64,000 nt of DNA. Source: Plasmodiophora brassicae. Lineage: Eukaryota; Endomyxa: Phytomyxea; Phytomyxea; Plasmodiophorida. Where the stretch lies: positions 620,001 through 684,000 of the forward strand of contig CP145415.1 of NCBI GenBank assembly GCA_036867785.1, read 5' to 3'. Shown here piece after piece: positions 43,617 to 57,487 of this stretch. Numbering within the stretch: position 1 is the first letter of the stretch; each line of letters opens with the position of its first letter. The notes beneath the pieces were generated by a model. It ran no database searches. It was not told where the DNA came from and was given only the letters and a program-made list of their open reading frames with translations. The position numbers and the translations under genes were made by a program.

Positions 43617-44632
43617 ATGCGCGACGTGCCGACACAGGTGTCGCGGGCGTTACGTTCCTACAAGCACCAGCTATCTGCTTACAAATACGCCATATGCGTT
43701 GTGTTCGTCCTGGCACTCGCCAACCTGGTCTCCTCATTGCTGTTTACTGGTGCAGCCCCGTTCTTGTCCTGCTATCAGGTCGAAACCCTGTCGCAATGCG
43801 AACTCACTGATGTCTGATAACTGTCTAGGCGAACCATGGCGACGTGCCTCGCAAAGCGGCCGTGCATTGCAGAACGCACTCGGCTTTGGAGAATATTCGC
43901 ATCGAATGCATCCAGCAGACCGTCGCAATGCTGGACGAGCTGGACGTGATGTACTTTTTTATTGGCGAGCTTCTCCGATCGACAATACTGTTCGGTAACC
44001 GATGCGTTGTGTCACGAGCGTCCGCAGTGATGAGAGCAACAACAGGCGGATTATCGTCCTTGGGAAATGAGGCACCAACGATCGGTATTCTTCCAAGAGG
44101 CTTGGATGTCTTGAGAAATACCCCATCCAGACTTCCGCCAAGGTAATCGTTTGGGTTTAACTCCCCGCTGATATGTTCAGAGTCGTGCTGCCTGCTGACA
44201 GGTACCACCTGGTGGTGGCCGGCAGCAAACTTCACGACAGCGGCAAGAGAGACACATCTGTGGTCGCCCGAGTAATCGATACGCACACTGATGTCTACGT
44301 CGACCTTGTCGAATTTGTACGCGTTACTCGCTATGAGTCCCTGTCATGCACGCGACCTGACCGTGGGGGGCCAGGTCCCCTTTGTGCTACCCGGCGACCT
44401 CGCCCAGACGGTCTACACAAGGGCAGTCTGGTCCATGGTCTGGCATCGATGTTATCGCTGCGAGCGACGGCGTCAAGACGCGCGCCGCCAGATGCTCGTC
44501 GCCTACGATTGGCTCCTGCCGACGTCCACCTGCGCCCTGGGCGACATCGCCGCCCGATGCCCGAACCAGACCGACCATGTCCTGGACTACACGCACGGCC
44601 CGTTCTACACGTTCTACATGCCCGAACTATAA
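43617..44632 (+). CDS. LicD/fukutin-like type II membrane protein, acidic motif lost
   Basis: Five exons: 43617-43778, 43829-43994, 44046-44142, 44181-44316 and 44375-44632; introns 50, 51, 38 and 58 nt; 272 residues. Residues 22-45 (KYAICVVFVLALANLVSSLL) are a membrane anchor with a short cytosolic N-terminus. The lumenal part follows the LicD/fukutin order: LDELDVMYFFIGELLRSTIL (the GGTLLG-type motif), a position equivalent to the DxD-containing block, ARVIDTHTDVYVDLVEF, and YDWLLPTSTCALGDIAARCP (the LPLRxCxxxG..vLCP motif). Relatives transfer phospho-sugar alcohols to glycans in Golgi or surface. Here the acidic block reads GNEAPTIGIL instead of WDDDIDIGI-like, so catalysis is doubtful. 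Intron 2 is stop-free and in frame. Confidence 0.6.
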
Positions 44633-44791
44633 ACCGCCCAATACCTGACGCACACGCCCGTGACGGGACATGGGTGGCCAGCGCTCGGTTGACCAGGGGG
44701 GTCGGCAGCAGCACGCAGGCCGGTCGTTCCGTCTAATTCGGGGGTTGTCTGAGCGGACAATTTTCCCGAGCGTCGCCGGCCGCGTGACCGA

Positions 44792-45124
44792 ATGTCGTCC
44801 CGTCTGCTGCGCGTTCGGGAGGACTCCATGACACGCGGCGTGAACCTGTCGACGTCGGAGCACGGCGGCGGTGAGGTGGCCCGGTTGATTGCCCGTCTCG
44901 ATGCGTCGTCGTCGGCGATGAAGAAGACGAAGGGCAATTCGGCGAAGGCGGCCATCAAGGATTTCGCCACGTACTACTTCGACAACCTGCCGGAGTTGGA
45001 CTCCGACACGGTCGGGAGGCTGGTGGAACGACTGGTTCAGGCCAGCGGCGCCGTCACCTGGAAGCAGATGCGGGAGTTGAAACTGTCGAGGTCAGCCGTT
45101 GGACACTGGACAGCGGCCTACTGA
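44792..45124 (+). CDS. Small unknown protein
   Basis: Intronless, 110 residues from the ATG at 44792, or 98 from the ATG at 44828. It is helical and charged, with no signal peptide or membrane segment; the last 50 residues (AIKDFATYYFDNLPELDSDT, then VTWKQMRELKLSRSAVGHW) could be a small folded domain. An overlapping minus-strand frame (44970-44614) is about as long, so strand choice rests mainly on amino-acid composition. No family recognised. Confidence 0.4.
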   Translation: MSSRLLRVREDSMTRGVNLSTSEHGGGEVARLIARLDASSSAMKKTKGNSAKAAIKDFATYYFDNLPELDSDTVGRLVERLVQASGAVTWKQMRELKLSRSAVGHWTAAY

Positions 45125-45315
45125 TCCGTCTAATTCGTGACGTACTACCAGTGTCCACGCCCTCGAACTTCTCGCCAGACTCCTAGATCCGGAAACGAAC
45201 CAGTATGCTTCAGAGTACAGAAACGCACTCGGAACCATACCAATCAAGGTCACTTGTCCGGATGCTCGGACTCGGAACGCGTTAACTGACAACGACGTCG
45301 CAGAGCTTTCGCGAC

Positions 45316-48300
45316 ATGAAACTTGACAAGCATCTGACGTCCAGTAATGCGCAACCTGATGTCGCATGCTTGGTCGTCTCGATACTGCTCGAACTGCGCT
45401 CCGATGTAGCGCTGGAATCCATTTGTGACTCCACGTCGGCGCAGAGAACGTATCGCGCGTGGGAGGACGAGCAGAACAATGTCGAAGAGAATGTTGAAGA
45501 GGCTGTGAAAGACGACGGACGTTACTTCACAGTGAAGGTCGTCAAGGATCCCACCGCATGGTGTGATGTTAACATCGAAGACCTCCACAAACTGGTTGAG
45601 GAGTTCAACGACCCCAACGACGACTCGGAAGATCAGGTCAAGAAGAATCGGGAGGAGTTTGGCGATGCAGAGGAAGACACGGGGCAGCCGCGTGATCCCC
45701 TTGGTATCAAGACCATTGATTCGAAGACGCTTCAGAAGAGCAAACAAAAGTCCAAATTCTGGGCTAAACGACTTCGACTGACCACCAAGAAGCGCGATAG
45801 CGCCGGTGCAGACGGCGAAGTTTCAAAGACACCGGCAGAAGATGCTATGGCGGGTGCGGTTGACAGTGCTGCTGAGAATGACCTCTTGGACGAATCGCAC
45901 CTGGCTCTCGGATCCATCTCGCCGTATGATGAAGATTTTAACCCGGTACTATACTTGCTAGACGTACATCGTTCGACGCCCTTCCCGAAACTTCGACAAG
46001 GATTGGACAATTTGCGGAAGGTGTGTTCCGCCGGTGATACTATCCACTGCAGGCACTCCAACCGCTGTGTACAGGTGGTTAACAATCGGCAGAACCTAAT
46101 GCGGGAGCTTGTTCAAGATCACTTCGACCAGTTCGTGAGCTGCAAGGATGCGATCGACTCGATGTACGTCTCCGATGCAATTGCTGACTGTGTGTATATG
46201 TCTCATTTCGTCATTTTGCAGCCACGAGCTTCTTTCAACTGAAGTGGAGTTGAGCAAAGCCGGGCGCGTCAATCAAAGCAACACTGGTGCCGTGATCCCA
46301 CCCCTTAAGGCGATTCTGCAGAAGATCAACACCGTATACACCCCATTGTTCCAGCGGAAAGAAGAAGCCGACCGCATTCGCCATGCATTAACCGTCCTGA
46401 AACGACATCACCTGTTGTTTTCAATGCCTGGGCAGCTTACCCGGAATATAAAGGTCGGGCTATTTGGTCTACTTGTGGCTGCTCTAACGGGAACGTCAAC
46501 GCGCAGATGCGAAGATACGATGCTGCTGTGCGAGACTATCGACGTGTTACGACGTTTCGCGGCATCAATGTCGACCTTTTAGAGCAAGTCGTTTCCGAGA
46601 TCCATAGAATCGTTGACCGGTTTAGGGATGGGCTGCTCACACAACTGTACAATCAAGAAACCAGCTACGACGACCAGCTGCGTCTGATTGGGTACGCAAG
46701 CTTCGAGTCATGGTGAAATTCGCGTTTGCCGTCACCTGAACCTGTGACAGGTATCTTGTCGATTTGGACTGCAAGGAGGATCCCGCTTGGCATCTGCTCG
46801 GTCATTTCCAGGACTGGCTGTGCGCTGATATTGATCGATATGGGCAGCAGGCGGAATCGGATGGACTCATCGGGGGTGACGGCGAATCTGAGGACGTGGA
46901 CCGTGCCCAAGGACCGACAGTTGCCTACTTATCACGTGAACACTCTATTTCCCAAGTCCTAACCGGCGTCATCACAGCATCCAGGTAATTCCATTAGTGC
47001 TGAAGGGTCTTCTGCCCAACTCATGGCTATCTGCAGGAATCGTTTACCTATGATACGGGACCTTGCCAGTCTGATTGTGGCAGGATCTATTGGAATCGTA
47101 AACTCTGTGGCAAGCAGCGCGCTTCTGTTTTCTGACCCTACCATCAGGCGAAATCCGGGAATGAATTGTCCAAGTGCCGTGACGAGTGAGCAGAACTATG
47201 TTGTCGAGAAACGTCATCTTACCGTATCCGGTAGTGTGAATAGGGTTTTCTCAAATATCTGCTCGAAGTTCAGTCGCTTGGCTCGTTCGCTTGTCCTGGC
47301 GACTGGAGAGTTGCCCCATGTTACAGAGGCAACTCAGAAGAACATCTGTGCCATCTTGGCATTTCTGGAGTTTATGCATGAACTCCACGACATTCCCGAT
47401 GTTGGATAACGCATGCAGCTGATTATTTCAGTATCTAATCATAACGCTTTAGGAAGCCATTCGATGCTTGCGTGACCTATGTGAGCATTGTGCTAACGCA
47501 TTTGCAGAGGCAACACTGCAGAAGTGTCTCTTGAGTATAGTGGCAACTGTAAAGGGCGAAGATTGGGTTCGTCGCTCTGTTGTATTTTCTTTCAGACCCC
47601 CTGAACAATCCACATCTGCAGAGTTATGGTGACACTGACGGGTTAAAACCCACGAAAGCGCCCGCGCAGCTAAAGGATGCTATTTCATCCGCACTGCAAT
47701 CTATTGGCACGATTTATCAATCGTCGCCCCATAGCACTAACGAAGCGTGGCTGGCTATCACGGTCCCTCTCGTTCATTGTGTGAATAGCTTTCAAACTGA
47801 TCGTCTTGCAGGTTGGTCCACGTCTGCTCGAGATGCTCCGCGTGTTCTGCGACTGCGTCCACCAAGAGGTGACAGTCCTATCTTCGCACCCCGATACAGG
47901 CGATCCGTCTTCGGATGGAAACGCTCGCAAACAACATCCTGATGACGCGGTTGTACTTATTGCTTTTGTTGCCGCATCATCTGTGTTGTCGCCGTTCTGA
48001 CGAAGTTGGCAGGGACGTCGTCTGCTGCTTCTGCTGAATAACGTAATGTTTTGTCGGACGACTGTTGCGGGTGATATCTGGGATCAGTTCACCGACATGA
48101 TACCCGAGTTCTCGATGAAATCCCTGAACTCTGCTTTCAGCGTCTGTTCCCTCGCGAATCGACGTACGCTGCCGTCTTACAGTTTGCCGACAGGATTTAA
48201 TTGACGTCATCCTTGTCCTCGAGCGCGTCATTATCGATGCTTATGTCCGTCGGCAGGCGCTGGCCCTTGCAAAGCATGTTGAAAGAGGGACCATGCTTTG

Positions 48301-48828
48301 CGGGATATCGTGGGAGGACGCACCGTCTGCGAAAGGTATCCGAATCTGGTATCGGTTGCAAACCGTATGAATGTTCACCTATGGTCAGATGTTCGTGGAT
48401 ATATATTCGAGATTCTTATTCACCTGGTCCTCGTCCACGAACAGCTATACAGCCTCGGCGTCGATGAGGATATTGCATCGTCCATCCTGTCGCAGCTGGT
48501 GCTGCAAGTTGCCCTTGCGTTTGATTTCTTCATCAGCAAGATTGACAGGTGACGACGCGTCCCTGCTGTATGCGGAACGATTCCAATGAGGTTATGTTTC
48601 TGCAGGATGAATACCGTTGGCAGTGACCAGTTAACGCTCGAGATCGAGTTCTTTGAGTTCACTGTAGCAAATCTCATTGCGAAGCGGGCGGAAACCCATG
48701 GCGTGCTTCGTAGAGCAACAGGCCGTTTGAAATCCTGTATCGTTGGCGACAGTCCGTCGCACAGCAAGCACAGTAAGTTGCCTTGTGATGCACCATCCGG
48801 CGTTGCCGTTGATCGTGTGTTCCTGTAG
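45316..48828 (+). CDS. SEC5: Exocyst complex subunit SEC5 (EXOC2)
   Basis: Thirteen exons: 45316-46020, 46075-46163, 46222-46453, 46507-46691, 46751-46984, 47037-47400, 47453-47525, 47596-47780, 47812-47949, 48013-48141, 48194-48335, 48389-48548 and 48606-48828. Introns are 31-70 nt. All phases close and give 952 residues, close to animal Sec5. The diagnostic block is FNPVLYLLDVHRSTPFPKLR, LVQDHFDQFVSCKDAIDSI/HELL, then ADRIRHALTVLKRHHLLFSM. The C-terminal helices include GRRLLLLLNNVMFCRTTVAG and GYIFEILIHLVLVHEQLYS. SEC5 is part of the octameric tether that docks secretory vesicles at the plasma membrane. The N-terminal 200 residues are acidic and variable; the intron at 47526-47595 and the 31-nt intron are the least certain joins. 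Confidence 0.9.
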
Positions 48829-49336
48829 GTTCGTCACGGAAGGAATTGCTAGATGCTGCGAAGGCGTCGAGTGCCGCCATGTTTGAATGCTTCTCTGTGT
48901 AGAATGAACGATCAATGCCTGTATTAACCTCACCTCAGTCACACATCGAAATAGTCACAAACCCCACTTTGGTCACACGAAGCGAGTTCACGTCAGCTAA
49001 GAACGGGGGTGTGATTATCCCGCGATAGTCACATCCTGTGCAAGATAGGCGGCGAATGGGAACGGGACCATAAGGCATTACAGGCGGTTCTCAGGGTACC
49101 TCCCCGTCACCACGAGTTGTGAGTTATTCTTACAGATGAGCAGCCGGTGCTCGTTGAAAATGAGTTGTCTCTTTATCACGTTTATCAGATGACACGTAAC
49201 TCGCCAAGCTTAAACACCTGACGGTGGCTGGCCTCAGCAATCGTAGTTGACAACACCCCCGGTATAATTGTATGTGACAAAACTGAGGTTAAGCTCTGTA
49301 TCAGGAAGCCATACGCGCTGCTCCGCCTGAACTGGC
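48829..49336. other. Intergenic, GTCACA-motif cluster
   Basis: 508 bp between SEC5 and the convergent E-set gene. Four copies of the word 'gtcaca' occur within 48938-49030, spaced irregularly. No reading frame or RNA gene recognised. Confidence 0.5.
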
Positions 49337-51414
49337 CTAACGCGCTTGGCCGAGTAGCTCTCCCAGCATCCGCCTGGTTTTCTCACTAAGAAGAAGCTGC
49401 GACTGTTCGAACTTCAACGCCGCTAATCTGCCCAGAGATTCGACGAACTCGTCGTACGTCACCTCAACGTCCTTGTTCCCTTTCAGGAACGGGGCAGCCT
49501 TGGACACGCCGTGCACCTGGCGCAAGCAGTCCTTCAGTGGGAAGCCCGGGTCTCGAAACGATACCTGATGCACCTGAAGGACTCTCTTTGTAGGGACATT
49601 AGCAACGACGTGCCCAACAGCACTGAGAAACTGCCTGCCGTTCATAACCGGTTCGCCTTCGCCGTTTGCGGACGCATTGGCTTGGAACACAGTCTTCAGC
49701 GTCTTCGACCAACGGATCAGTTCGCCCTGCAGAACCCGTGTCAATCGCACACGCCCATCCTTCTGTAAGCAGCACCGTACCATGACGCTGGGGTCATGAA
49801 CCTTCGGTCCAAGGTCATCGCCGACTAGTTTGCCTGCCAGCTCCATGAGCCCTTTGGCAGACGCTGCGTACTTATCGCCCGGCTCCATTGTCGGATCATG
49901 ACCAGGCTCACGCAGCGACGCCCTCACGATGACTTCCATGAACTCTCCTGTCAACCACGATACTGAGCATATCGTGATCCTGCGCATAATCGCTCTTACC
50001 TCGACTCAACAGCCGATCGGGCGCCCTGTCGTCTCTGACAGGTTTGCTGGCATCCGCCTTTGCACCCGGCTTATCATCGACTTTGTCCTCCTCGATCGAC
50101 GCTCGGTCATACACCGCGTCGATCGTCAGCCGCCCGTGGTGCAGGCCCGCCTCACGGGCGAATCCCACCGCCTCCTCCAACTTCACGTATCCGATACGGT
50201 CGGCTCTCGTGCACGCCACGTATTTGAACAGGAACTGGAACGCCGCGTAATCCTGGAACACCCTCTGCAAGCACCGCCTTTGTCTCAGTGTTCGTGCAAG
50301 CAGACGCGTTCGTGCGTGCTGATACGATCTTCAGGTGGGTGCGCTGGTCGGTGCCTCCTTTGATGATGTCCGACAAGCGTACGTCCTTCCAGTCGTCATC
50401 GAACTGCTTCAGCTTCTCGTAGTTGTCCAGTTCGCTCTTCTCTCCTGGCTTCTGTCGCCGAGGCGTCCGCGGCGACCCAGTTAATCGTGGCGATATGATC
50501 GTTGCCCCGGTGGCCGCCGCCAGCGACAGCCTCGTCATCCCATGCTTCCCTCTGACAAACGGATCGCCGCGCCTTGGCCGAATCGCGTTGAACGACTCCC
50601 CTGCGCATTGCACAGGTCAGGTTGGCAAAGTACGATAACGCGCTCGGGCGGGGCTTGCCTTCGTTGTCGTGCACCTTCTGATACCGGTCGCTTAGGACGT
50701 CCTGATCGCCGACCACGAACCGGAATATGACGAGGGCCTCCGGTGGCACCTTGATCGTCGTCGCGAGGTCGTTGCCGTCGGCTTTCGTCATTTGCACCGG
50801 CGTTGCCCACCCGTTGAAATTCCCGATCAGGCGCACAGCACCATCTGGCGCTGCTTTACCTTGGGGGAGCGTGTAGACGATACGGACGCTGACGTATGTC
50901 GACGGGTCACAGTAGGCGAACAGTTCCCAGATGGACCTCTCCCTGGGCACCAGCTGGTCGTCTCGTTGGATACCGGGACCTGTGTTCCCGTTGTGAGAGG
51001 CCGATGACAACGTGAAGTGCGGTCGGTTTGTTACCGAGGACCTCCACGACGACGGTCTCTTTGTCGGTGCACCGTTCGACGATGGTCTGCCACGGGAACA
51101 ACGCCAGGCGCTCGCTGTTGACGATGTTGATCGGCAGGAACTGGGATTGGTGATGATGGAACATCCGACAGAACTGCTGGCAGGCCTGGACAAGCACCGA
51201 CCTGAGTGCCTGGACAGAGGTGCCGTCCCAGCTGTTGCCTGCATACGATGGTGCCCAGCCACTTCCAGGTCTGTTTGCCATCGCCACATGCGATTGTGAA
51301 CGCCAACGGCAGCTTGGCGATATCAGCGTTACGCGCCAGGTGCTGGGGTGCGAATGGTTCGTCCCGTCCAACGACGACGACCTTCGCGACAATACGCATG
51401 ACGCCAGGTGCCAT
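49337..51414 (-). CDS. Protein with CBM/E-set-like domain, unknown
   Basis: Six exons on the minus strand: 51414-51247, 51209-51035, 50979-50634, 50572-50326, 50264-50000 and 49947-49337; introns 37, 55, 61, 61 and 52 nt; 603 residues. Exon 3 contains VRLIGNFNGWATPVQMTKAD followed by IKVPPEALVIFRFVVGDQD, the pattern of a CBM48/CBM20-like starch- or glycogen-binding E-set fold (NFNGW core). The N-terminal exons are beta-rich (VMRIVAKVVVVGRDE, DGKQTWKWLGTI) and end in FLPINIVNSERLALFPWQ. The C-terminal half is helical with VFQDYAAFQFLFKYVA and VTYDEFVESLGRLA, the latter vaguely EF-hand-like. No overall family recognised. A role in polysaccharide binding is inference from the NFNGW motif only. 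Confidence 0.6.
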
Positions 51415-51524
51415 CGTCGTTCCCCAATGTTCTTCGTCACAGAGTTGCACAGGGTCGTTTGGCACGGGCGGCACACGACGTGTAGAATAGGTGAGGCGCG
51501 CTCAATTGTATGTACAATCGGGTT

Positions 51525-53059
51525 CTATGACGTCGTCGGCCGTACGATGTTATGCTGGCTATGCAGATGCCAATCCAGATCGGCGCTGGTCGAGAACGAC
51601 TGCTGGCACAGCCGGCAGTTGAAGAACGACACGTCAATGGCCAGGTCGCTGCTGCTCGACGTGTGGGCGTCGTCGTCTTCGTCCGGATCAACGTCATCTA
51701 GACCGTATTCCTCATCGTTGCCTCCATCGAGATCGTCCTTGTTGTCGTCTATTCTCGGCGATGGCTCTGTGACGCTGCTGCTTGCCGAAGCCACGCCTGA
51801 TCGTTGCGATGCTTCCGGGTGCGCTGACGCCTACCGTGATACGGTCAGGAACGCGCCGGCATTACACACCACGTGGGTTACCAGATGACGATGAAGCCTG
51901 CCCGGCGTTGTGAACGACTTTGGGCAGAGCTGGCAGTCGGTGGGCCCCCGTTCCACCTGTTTCGGCGGGGCCGGGACGCCATGCTTCGCCTGCATGTGAT
52001 GGTTCAGCCTGCCGAACGTCGTGAACGTCTTCTGGCAGACGGGGCATTCTTCCGGTTGCCGCTCGTGGACCCTGTTCGCGTTTGACGGTTAGCATGAGCC
52101 CTGGTAAGGCGCTAGACGCTTCCAAAGGCATACTGTTGGTGGATCTTCAGCTTACTCCGGCAGATGAACGCCTTCGAGCAGATCTCGCACTTGAACGGCC
52201 TGGCGCCTGTATGTACCCTTTCGTGTGTTGTCAGCTGTTGCCATAGCAGCCGTGTTAGTTCCGAATCGCACAGCGCCATTGGCCTCGTTGGCGTCTACCG
52301 TGTGTTTCTGAGTGAACGACTTCAAGCAGATCGTACACTGAAATGGCTTCTGTCCTGTGTGCGTCAGCAGGTGCGACTTCAGGTTGCCTTTCGTCGACGA
52401 CGTCTTGCCTGGACGAAGAGGCGTCAAAAGGGTGATCCGACATGAGAGGCGAGCAATGCTGGACCGCAGATGGGGCAACTGTGTCCCGAGTTCTGGTCGT
52501 GGATACGCTCGTGAACGCGGACGGAACCTTTCTGGCTGAACTGTTTGCCACATATGGAGCAGGCGTACTCAGATGGGTTGCTGTGGCTGGCGATGTGGTT
52601 GGCCAGGTTCGCCTTGTGGATGAAACGCCGTCCGCAGATGGTGCACGCGTGGGGTTTCGAGTCCACCGCGTCGTCGCTCTTGTTCACGTCGCTTGCGGCA
52701 GTCTCTTTCGACAACGGTGCCTCCCGCTGCATAACAGCGGCGAAGTGGGCCAGCGTCATGATGCCGGACGCGGCATCACCACCGCCGTTCGCGGTTTCGC
52801 TCATGGGAACGAGGGCGGGCTGTACTTCCGCTCCACTATGTATGTATGTGCTGCCAACCACGCACGCAACCTCGGGTACGATCGACTCGCGATACGATGA
52901 TATCCCAAATGACCTGCCGGCCTGGTCGACATTGCCCACCTTCTGGACACTCATTCTCGATCGACACGTTCGCGGTAGGCGCGCCTCGTTCTCGAACAGG
53001 TCCCCATCGTACGAGACCTGCTCGTTTTCGCAGACTGGTGCAGGTACGACTTCCTGCAT
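51525..53059 (-). CDS. C2H2 zinc-finger protein with eight fingers
   Basis: Five exons on the minus strand: 53059-52465, 52408-52299, 52234-52134, 52071-51866 and 51796-51525; introns 56, 64, 62 and 69 nt; 427 residues. Fingers begin near residue 150: [138 protein letters not shown] and, after an acidic Asp/Ser linker, [20 protein letters not shown]. Introns interrupt fingers 3, 4 and 5, confirming the splice model. Likely a sequence-specific DNA-binding factor; target unknown. The start ATG at 53059 is the first in frame. Confidence 0.85.
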
Positions 53060-53319
53060 CGCACCCCGACTGCAGCCGCGCGAGCTGCGTGCTTGCTGCA
53101 GTGCTGCTCGAACCGGGAACCCCTCCCGCGTCCGGATAAAAATCACTGGCGCAGTCTCGCAGTTTTTATACCGCGGACTGGAGCCTCAGATTTTTGGTGC
53201 GGCGTCACTTTTTGGGCGGCGCGGGAGTCGCACATCCGGCGGCAGCCGTGGTGCGCCTGCCCTCGCAGCGTGCCGCACTCGCAGGTCATTCGTGTAATTT
53301 GCCAGCGGCAGCGGGCATC

Positions 53320-54937
53320 ATGGCGCTGAAGCAGACGATGTTGTCTGGGGCGACGAGGCCGGCGGCGTCGCCTGTCGCGCCGACCGACGATGTTGACGTC
53401 GACGACGACAGGCCCGCCAAGAAGGCGAAGGTCGTACGCGAGCAGATCGCGATCGCGTTCGACGAGATCGAAACGGTCGTGTCGGAGAATTTCTCGCAGT
53501 GCGCATGGGCGAAACCGGCGCTGGAGAAGCTGGCCGATGCGAAGCACAGACCGACTGGCTCCGCCCTCTCCAAAATCGTCAAGAGCGCACTGCTCGCTGC
53601 GAACACGGCGTTAACGCGCAAGGAGAAACAGTGCACGAAACTGCAGGAGAAGGTTCAGGCCCTCGAGTCCAGGTTGGTATCGTCGGTTTGCGACCGTATT
53701 CGTTGCAAACCTGACGTCATGCAATGTCCAGGCTGTCCAAGAAAGCTGCCGCGGCTGACGCGCCGTCTAAGTTGGCAACGGCGAAGCGTGCCGCGGAAAT
53801 TGCTTCCCACAGTATCAAGGACGAGAAGCCGATCGTTGTCATTGAGGACGTATCGTTCGTGAAGCCGTGGGGAAAATTCACAGTTACAGTATTTCCTTCC
53901 GCAATTCAGCTGTCGAACAAGAAGGGCGAGACGTACAGCGTCCTGGTGGGCAATATCGACAGCGTCATCCATGTTGCGATCCCGACAACTAAAGACGAGG
54001 TTGTTACCCTACCTCTGTCCCATGCTCTTACGGTTGGCAAAACGCAGCACGATACGCTGGTGATGAAATTCAAACCGGGTGACGAGCTTGGGGAATCGGT
54101 GTTGAAGTCGATTAAGGATCCGTTCAAGGAGTACACTGTCCAGGACTTGAAGGCGATGCTGACTGATTCGCCTGCGTCTGTGGCGACCGCATCGCTGGTA
54201 TCGGCCGTCACCGCGCGCGACACGATCGAGAGGTGCAATGAGAACCTGTTCAAGAGCAGTGGAGGTGGTGACCGGACATGCATAACTTGCCACTGCAAAG
54301 CGCAGCATGGCGTCCTTATCCCACTGCCTGGCGGGTTCCTGTTCGGTCTGAAGCCGCTCCTCTGGTTGCCAAAGTCTCAGATCCAGCGCGTTGAGTTCAT
54401 TCGCGCGTCTCGATACTTCGAGTTGATCGTCGTTATGAAAGGCACGGGCACATCGCACAGTTTCGAGATGATTGATATAGAGGAGGAGCCCGGCCTGGCA
54501 AGGTATTGTGCCCTGCAGAGGTTCGGCGAGGAAGAGCGGGGCGGCAAAGGTGAAGCCGCCGCTGGCTCGGATGATGTAAGCGTCGAATGTCGCTATTCGT
54601 TACGTCCGGTCTGATATGCTCTTGTTAGGAAACCGACGACGAAGGGCCCGTGCGTGCCCGCGATGAGGACGACTATGACGAGGATGACGATAGCGACTAC
54701 TGTGTGCACTCCGACTCGTCAGTACCGGAAGACTACGACAGCGATATTGAGGAAGACGAGGAGACAGATGACGAGGAGGAGGACGGCGACGTCGAAGTCG
54801 ATGAGGATAAAAGTGATGCATCAGGCGAGGACGCCGATGATGAGGACAAGGGGTCTTCCTCAGCGAGGGCATCATCAGGTCGCGGCCATGAGCTGTCAGG
54901 GTTTGCTGTTGTCGCTGACGAATCCGATACCGAATGA
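53320..54937 (+). CDS. Rtt106-like histone chaperone with acidic tail
   Basis: Three exons, 53320-53672, 53732-54575 and 54629-54937; introns 59 and 53 nt; 501 residues. The N-terminal 120 residues include a nuclear-localisation cluster (RPAKKAKVVREQ) and a coiled coil. Tandem PH-like domains follow: VKPWGKFTVTVFPSAIQLSN, then GVLIPLPGGFLFGLKPLLWL and QIQRVEFIRASRYFELIVV with SFEMIDIEEEPGL, the signature of the Rttp106-like domain of Rtt106/Pob3/SSRP1. The C-terminal 100 residues are almost all Asp, Glu and Ser. Such proteins bind H3-H4 and deposit them behind forks or during transcription. It lacks the SSRP1-type HMG box, so Rtt106-like is the better name. Confidence 0.85.
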
Positions 54938-55138
54938 ATGCGCATACTGTTCCCTATTGTAGAACGTTCCATGGCCATACGCATTGTGTTATGTCCTTTG
55001 TAAAGCGAGCGGATCGACCGGCAACGGTAACGTTTGAAACACGCGGTCGAAAAAAACGTCGCGGAAATTTGTGCGCAATTTTCTGGGCGGGTGGAGCGAA
55101 CGTGCCGAGACCGGCGGGTGTGGGCGAGCGGCGGCTCC

Positions 55139-56768
<1,630 letters not shown>

Positions 56769-56836
56769 CCCCATATTATTTTATTTGCCACCCGACTAGA
56801 ATATACATGTGATAGGTCATGGTCCAAGACGCAGGA

Positions 56837-57251
56837 TCACATGCATGCCTGTTCAACCCGCAGGATGACGTTGCTGTCGCTACCTGTAGATATGGCGGAA
56901 GTAGGTACACGAGTGCTAACCTTTGGTACCGCGGCACATGGCGGGCGTTCCCATATCGAGGAACAACTTCTTGCAGTCGAAGTGTCGCGCGGCCAGCGTT
57001 CGCAGCAACAACGCCAACAGCGGCCAATCCTGGGAGGTGTCCACAATTCCTCATTTTCGACCGCAGCTGCTTGTTTGATGAACCGCTATTGCAATGTCGC
57101 GACCGTATATACGACGAGAGAGAATGTATCGAAATGCAAACGTCATCGCGCTCAGAACGATGTGCGACCGACAATCTGCTGGGCCGACTACGTCATGGTC
57201 CGTTGCAGGCAGACAGCGGCCCTCCTCCTCATCCTTGGGCCGCGCTTGGCG
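56837..57251 (-). CDS. Unknown minus-strand gene, 3' part
   Basis: Three consecutive exons close in frame: 57251-57113, 57049-56921 and 56883-56837, with introns of 63 and 37 nt and a TGA stop at 56837-56839. They give about 104 residues; further upstream exons probably reach 57370 but I could not fix them. The product has a hydrophobic helix (HIVLSAMTFAFRYILSRRIV) followed by DWPLLALLLRTLAARHFDCK. No family recognised. The opposite strand has an open frame with a signal-peptide-like start (57195), so strand choice is not certain. Confidence 0.4.
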
Positions 57252-57487
57252 CTGGACAGTTCAACCGGGCGTACTTCTTGTCGTCCTGCGCGGTTGTACC
57301 TCGTGGCCCGTGTCAGATATGTTGGCCGGGCGGGATGCCGACAGCCAGTCTGTAACGTCAACGCTGAGCCAGGCGGTTCCGATTCAGCAGGTGCTGTATC
57401 CTCAGTGTCGCAGTCCCCACCGGCCAGGCCCTACACAGCTAGCTCCAGCGTAACCTCCTTCTGGGCTCGCAGTAAACCCGCTATCCT

